A program made the translations under genes and the position numbers. From Sphingomonadaceae bacterium (GTDB taxonomy: Bacteria > Pseudomonadota > Alphaproteobacteria > Sphingomonadales > Sphingomonadaceae): a DNA stretch of 6,006 nucleotides. Below, piece after piece: positions 5,538-6,006 of this stretch (its first letter is position 1; every line of letters begins with the position of its first letter). The stretch spans positions 1-6,006 of the forward strand of contig CANEVG010000233.1 in the NCBI GenBank assembly GCA_947442095.1, in the 5' to 3' direction. A model generated the notes under the pieces. That model was not told the DNA's origin. It saw nothing but the letters and a program-made list of their open reading frames with translations, and searched no databases.

Positions 5538-5893
5538 ATAGATCAGTGGTGCTGCGGGACAGGGCAGAAGCGGTGCACTGAGACCTGGTCCACAGTATCT
5601 TTGCCGACATCGCTGATCTGCGATGTAGAACGCCCACCCCATGCTGACCGCAAGCTCTGAGCCCTGCATCGGCACCGACGGGCAAGTTGTGCCCGATTTC
5701 CGTGAAAATCGCACTTTTTCCCAGGCCGAGCAAACCTATTGCCAGATTGATGCTTTAAGGAGCGGCTTGACGCGCCTGCACACGAAAATCCGGTTGCGCA
5801 ATGTCGTCCCACCCGGCAACCTTGCCTTCGATCGGCCTTCTCTTGGGGCCTATCTGGGAAATGTCGGCTGAAACGCGCCATGGAGCCCATTGG
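5538..5893. other. 356-bp gap without a recognised gene
   Basis: Open frames exist on both strands (5641-5871 plus; 5543-5890 and 5521-5733 minus), but none has a recognisable domain, a good ribosome binding site or the codon bias of neighbouring genes, and they overlap one another. Two hairpins are visible. ACATCGC (5607-5613) pairs with GCGATGT (5620-5626) around a 6-base loop. The second, at 5694-5719, is listed as a possible terminator. TCAGTG (5543-5548) can also pair with CACTGA (5576-5581) across 27 bases. The gap lies between genes converging from the left (plus) and right (minus). Confidence 0.5.
5694..5719 (+). terminator. possible intrinsic terminator downstream of the DUF4010 gene
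   Basis: CGATTT (5694-5699) and AAATCG (5706-5711) form a 6-bp stem with loop CCGTGA. After CAC comes TTTTT (5715-5719). The arrangement is that of a plus-strand intrinsic terminator, but the stem is AT-rich and the T-tract starts 3 bases late, so it is weak. It lies about 160 bases after the 39-residue ORF and would end transcription from the DUF4010 side before the converging minus-strand gene. Confidence 0.35.
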
Positions 5894-6006
5894 TTACGCG
5901 GCCGGCCGGGTCATGCGGCGCCTGATCAAGCCAATGATTAAGACTGCGACACCAAGCAGCATCCCGAGAAGGCCAGGTACGACGGAGAGCATCATAGCCC
6001 AATGCA
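5894..6006 (-). CDS. C-terminus of a membrane protein (partial, unidentified)
   Basis: On the minus strand, reading in from the right edge, 36 codons end at TAA 5896-5894. The segment MLSVVPGLLGMLLGVAVLI followed by IGLI forms one strongly hydrophobic helix. It ends in RRRMTRPAA, a basic tail that by the positive-inside rule would face the cytoplasm. The three residues before the first Met are HWA, and the frame is open to the edge. It is either the last helix of a larger membrane protein or, if ATG 5998 or 5995 is used, a single-pass small protein of about 32-33 residues; no Shine-Dalgarno supports the latter. The family cannot be named from this piece. Confidence 0.5.
   Translation of the reverse strand, partial: HWAMMLSVVPGLLGMLLGVAVLIIGLIRRRMTRPAA

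Noticed and set aside
5641..5871. Plus-strand 76-residue frame and overlapping minus-strand frames
   Set aside because: The competing frames on the two strands are equally unconvincing. None shows a domain, a ribosome binding site or codon bias. I could not identify a decayed transposase.
1..6006. CRISPR array, tRNA, rRNA, insertion sequence, toxin-antitoxin or phage module
   Set aside because: I looked for regularly spaced repeats, cloverleaf sequences, transposase motifs and paired small genes, and found none that could be supported.

Overview
The window looks like chromosomal DNA from an alphaproteobacterium, most likely a sphingomonad (Erythrobacter/Novosphingobium-type). This is inferred from the high-GC genes with GC-rich third codon positions and from the gene types: a DsbA-fold HCCA isomerase followed by a Tyr-less SDR, a DUF4010 MgtC-like membrane protein, and an LldD-type dehydrogenase. 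No 16S, tRNA or other phylogenetic marker is present, so the assignment is tentative.

Left part (1-1671). The N-terminus of an LldD-type FMN-dependent lactate/2-hydroxy-acid dehydrogenase runs off the left edge on the minus strand. A possible 51-codon ORF lies directly before it and overlaps it by ATGA. Diverging from these is a tight two-gene operon on the plus strand: a 2-hydroxychromene-2-carboxylate isomerase-like protein and an SDR-fold protein whose catalytic Tyr is replaced by Phe, with a 4-base stop/start overlap. A 9-bp inverted repeat and a TTGACA box sit in the divergent spacer.

Middle (1672-2491). About 820 bases of visibly lower GC hold no convincing gene but are rich in dyad symmetry: a terminator-like hairpin after the SDR gene, two inverted repeats whose pairings cross (pseudoknot-compatible) at 2042-2172, and a perfect 28-bp palindrome at 2271-2298 with a smaller dyad 41 bp upstream, centre to centre. 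This is the least explained part of the window.

Right part (2492-5411). A CYTH-CHAD protein (triphosphate-tunnel phosphohydrolase plus polyphosphate-binding module) on the minus strand and a polytopic MgtC/DUF4010 membrane protein on the plus strand diverge from a 178-bp spacer. Polyphosphate/triphosphate chemistry and MgtC-type stress adaptation both centre on phosphate and Mg2+, so shared regulation is plausible but inferred only.

Right edge (5412-6006). A 39-residue ORF with an RNGxWKHGxxT signature starts 6 bases after the DUF4010 gene and looks like the C-terminal remnant of a longer family. A gene-poor gap with two neat hairpins follows. The window ends in the C-terminus of a minus-strand membrane protein with one hydrophobic helix and an Arg-rich tail. 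I saw no CRISPR array, tRNA, rRNA or recognisable insertion sequence.
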